A DNA stretch of 64,000 bases from Flavobacterium sp. YJ01. GTDB lineage: Bacteria > Bacteroidota > Bacteroidia > Flavobacteriales > Flavobacteriaceae. The position numbers were made by a program, and so were the translations under genes. Each line of letters opens with the position of its first letter. The first letter of the stretch is position 1. Of the stretch, positions 62,703 to 64,000 are shown in pieces. Below the pieces are notes generated by a model, which worked only from the letters and a program-made list of their open reading frames with translations, ran no database searches and was not told the origin of the DNA. The stretch spans positions 3,100,001 through 3,164,000 of the forward strand of contig NZ_CP119757.1 of assembly GCF_029320955.1 (NCBI RefSeq). Direction: 5' to 3'.

Positions 62703-64000
62703 ATGAAAAACTCAAAACTAACCGCATTATTTTCTGCTCTTATGTTTGGATTTTTGGCAGTTCCAAATGCGAATGCGCAAATCCAAAATGCAGATGTATT
62801 AAATGCACCAATAGATATCAGCAAAGATTTTCAGAACTATCTGAATACTTTTTATTTCGCAGACGAACTGGCTTCTTTTGATCCTGCAACGGGAAAAGGA
62901 ACCATTAAATATTTGAGATACAATTATAAAACGCGTCAGGCTTTCAACAACATGATGATGAAACCTGATGTAGAAAAAGCAAACGAATTTCCAACAACAG
63001 AATACGCAGAATCTCCTGTTTTGCCATTCGAAATTCAGTTTGTATCAGATAGAACAGTTCGTATCAAAACGACTTCTGGTCCGCAGTTTCATCCGCAGAA
63101 AGAATCTTTAATGTTAGTCGATGGCGTTGCGCCAAATCATCCTGAATTATGGAAATACTCTAAAATCGAAGGCGGTCATAGTTACACAAGCAAACACGGA
63201 AGAGTTGAAATTTTGACAAAGCCTTGGCACGTAAAAATCTACGATGAAAAAGGAAAATTACTGACAAGTACACTTCACGATACCGACTTTAAAAATACAT
63301 ACACACCGACACTTCCGTTTTCTTACGTTCGCAGAAACAGCGATTATTCAAGAAGTATGGGCGCGGCTTTCAGTTTAGAACCAGATGAAAAAATATTTGG
63401 CTGTGGAGAATCATTCACACAATTCAACAAACGTGGACAAAAAGTAGTTCTATGGACGGATGACGCCAACGGAATTCAAAATGAAACGATGTACAAACCG
63501 ATTCCGTTTTACATGAGTAGTCGTGGTTACGGAGTTTTCATGCACCATTCAACACCAATTACAGTGGACTTTGGAAAATACTTTTCAAGTGCCAACGAAA
63601 TGTACATTGGAGATGACGAAGCCGATTTGTTTTTCTTTATCGGAGAACCAAAAGATATCTTAGATCAATACACGAATTTGACTGGAAAAGCGGCAATGCC
63701 ACCACTTTGGTCTTTCGGTTTTTGGATGAGCAGAATTACTTATTTCTCTGAAAAAGAAGGAAGAGAAGTAGCAAGGGATTTGCGTAAATACAAAATCCCA
63801 ACAGATGTTATTCACTTTGATACAGGTTGGTTTGATGTAGATTGGAGAAACAATTATGAGTTTGCAAAATCTCGTTTCCCAGACGCGACAAAAATGATGT
63901 CTGATTTAAAGAAAGACGGTTTCCAAGTTTGTCTTTGGCAATTGCCTTATTTCACGCCAAAGAATACATTGTTCCCTGAAATCATGGACAAAAATTTAGC
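62703..64000 (+). CDS. Glycoside hydrolase family 31 enzyme (alpha-xylosidase/glucosidase-like), 5' part
   Basis: The gene runs off the right edge; 432 codons are visible. A signal peptide (LTALFSALMFGFLAVPNANA) is followed by the GH31 N-terminal domain (SMGAAFSLEPDEKIFGCGES, FTQFNKRGQKVVLWTDDANG) and the start of the barrel: PPLWSFGFWMSRITYFSEKE, then KIPTDVIHFDTGWFDVDWR. This resembles the alpha-xylosidase (YicI-like) branch. The catalytic Asp lies beyond the window. With the GH2 enzyme and SusC/SusD it suggests use of a glycan with alpha-xylose or alpha-glucose and beta-linked side chains, such as xyloglucan oligosaccharides. Confidence 0.88.
   Translation, partial: MKNSKLTALFSALMFGFLAVPNANAQIQNADVLNAPIDISKDFQNYLNTFYFADELASFDPATGKGTIKYLRYNYKTRQAFNNMMMKPDVEKANEFPTTEYAESPVLPFEIQFVSDRTVRIKTTSGPQFHPQKESLMLVDGVAPNHPELWKYSKIEGGHSYTSKHGRVEILTKPWHVKIYDEKGKLLTSTLHDTDFKNTYTPTLPFSYVRRNSDYSRSMGAAFSLEPDEKIFGCGESFTQFNKRGQKVVLWTDDANGIQNETMYKPIPFYMSSRGYGVFMHHSTPITVDFGKYFSSANEMYIGDDEADLFFFIGEPKDILDQYTNLTGKAAMPPLWSFGFWMSRITYFSEKEGREVARDLRKYKIPTDVIHFDTGWFDVDWRNNYEFAKSRFPDATKMMSDLKKDGFQVCLWQLPYFTPKNTLFPEIMDKNL

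Overview
This is an AT-rich window from a Flavobacterium-like member of the Bacteroidota. The evidence is a SusC/SusD pair, many type IX secretion (T9SS) substrates with recognisable C-terminal sorting domains, absence of Shine-Dalgarno sequences, several promoters of the Bacteroidota type (TTG near -33, TAnnTTTG near -7), and a single-chain glycyl-tRNA synthetase. I see no rRNA, tRNA, CRISPR array, transposase or prophage. Most of the window looks like stable chromosome.

Layout. 1-4.9 kb: tail of a TonB-dependent receptor, an SGNH-hydrolase lipoprotein, atpD-atpC, and a Rossmann-fold NAD(P)-binding protein. 4.9-9.8 kb: a DUF2975/HTH pair on the minus strand, a BioF-type enzyme, then a small membrane protein, a TraB/GumN protein, an ECF-type sigma factor and a probable membrane partner. 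9.8-27.5 kb: four giant secreted proteins sharing a roughly 400-residue C-terminal module, interrupted only by recX. The first and second are divergent and form a roughly 1.09-kb inverted repeat. The first has an apparent one-base frameshift in an A8 run directly after its start codon. 27.6-35.5 kb: cupin-like protein, membrane protein, ribF, secreted metalloprotease, a MITE-like element, a ComF-family protein and glyS. 35.7-39.9 kb: a signalling cluster with a LytTR regulator, a small exported protein made of three near-identical 19-residue repeats, a TPR histidine kinase and a NarL-type regulator. 40-47 kb: thiL, a giant T9SS type B protein, DinB-like and WYL-regulator genes. 47.1-49.5 kb: a compact operon of an Lgt-like membrane protein, a tetraether-synthase-like radical SAM enzyme and a small membrane protein. 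49.5-52.2 kb: an outer-membrane barrel protein and lepA. 52.3-64 kb: two Nudix-type regulators divergent from a polysaccharide utilisation locus (susC, susD, a surface lipoprotein, a GH2 enzyme and the start of a GH31 enzyme).

How the genes work together. The polysaccharide locus is a self-contained regulator/uptake/hydrolase system, and the promoter side of susC carries a 22-bp-period direct repeat that looks like an operator. The two best candidates for undescribed biology are the Lgt-like/radical SAM/small membrane protein operon, probably a membrane-lipid modification system, and the three-repeat exported peptide placed between two regulators and a TPR kinase, possibly a secreted signal or structural peptide. 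Intergenic regions also carry 7-bp and 8-bp tandem arrays and palindromes that look like dispersed Flavobacterium repeats. All functional assignments come from reading motifs by eye; no database search was run.
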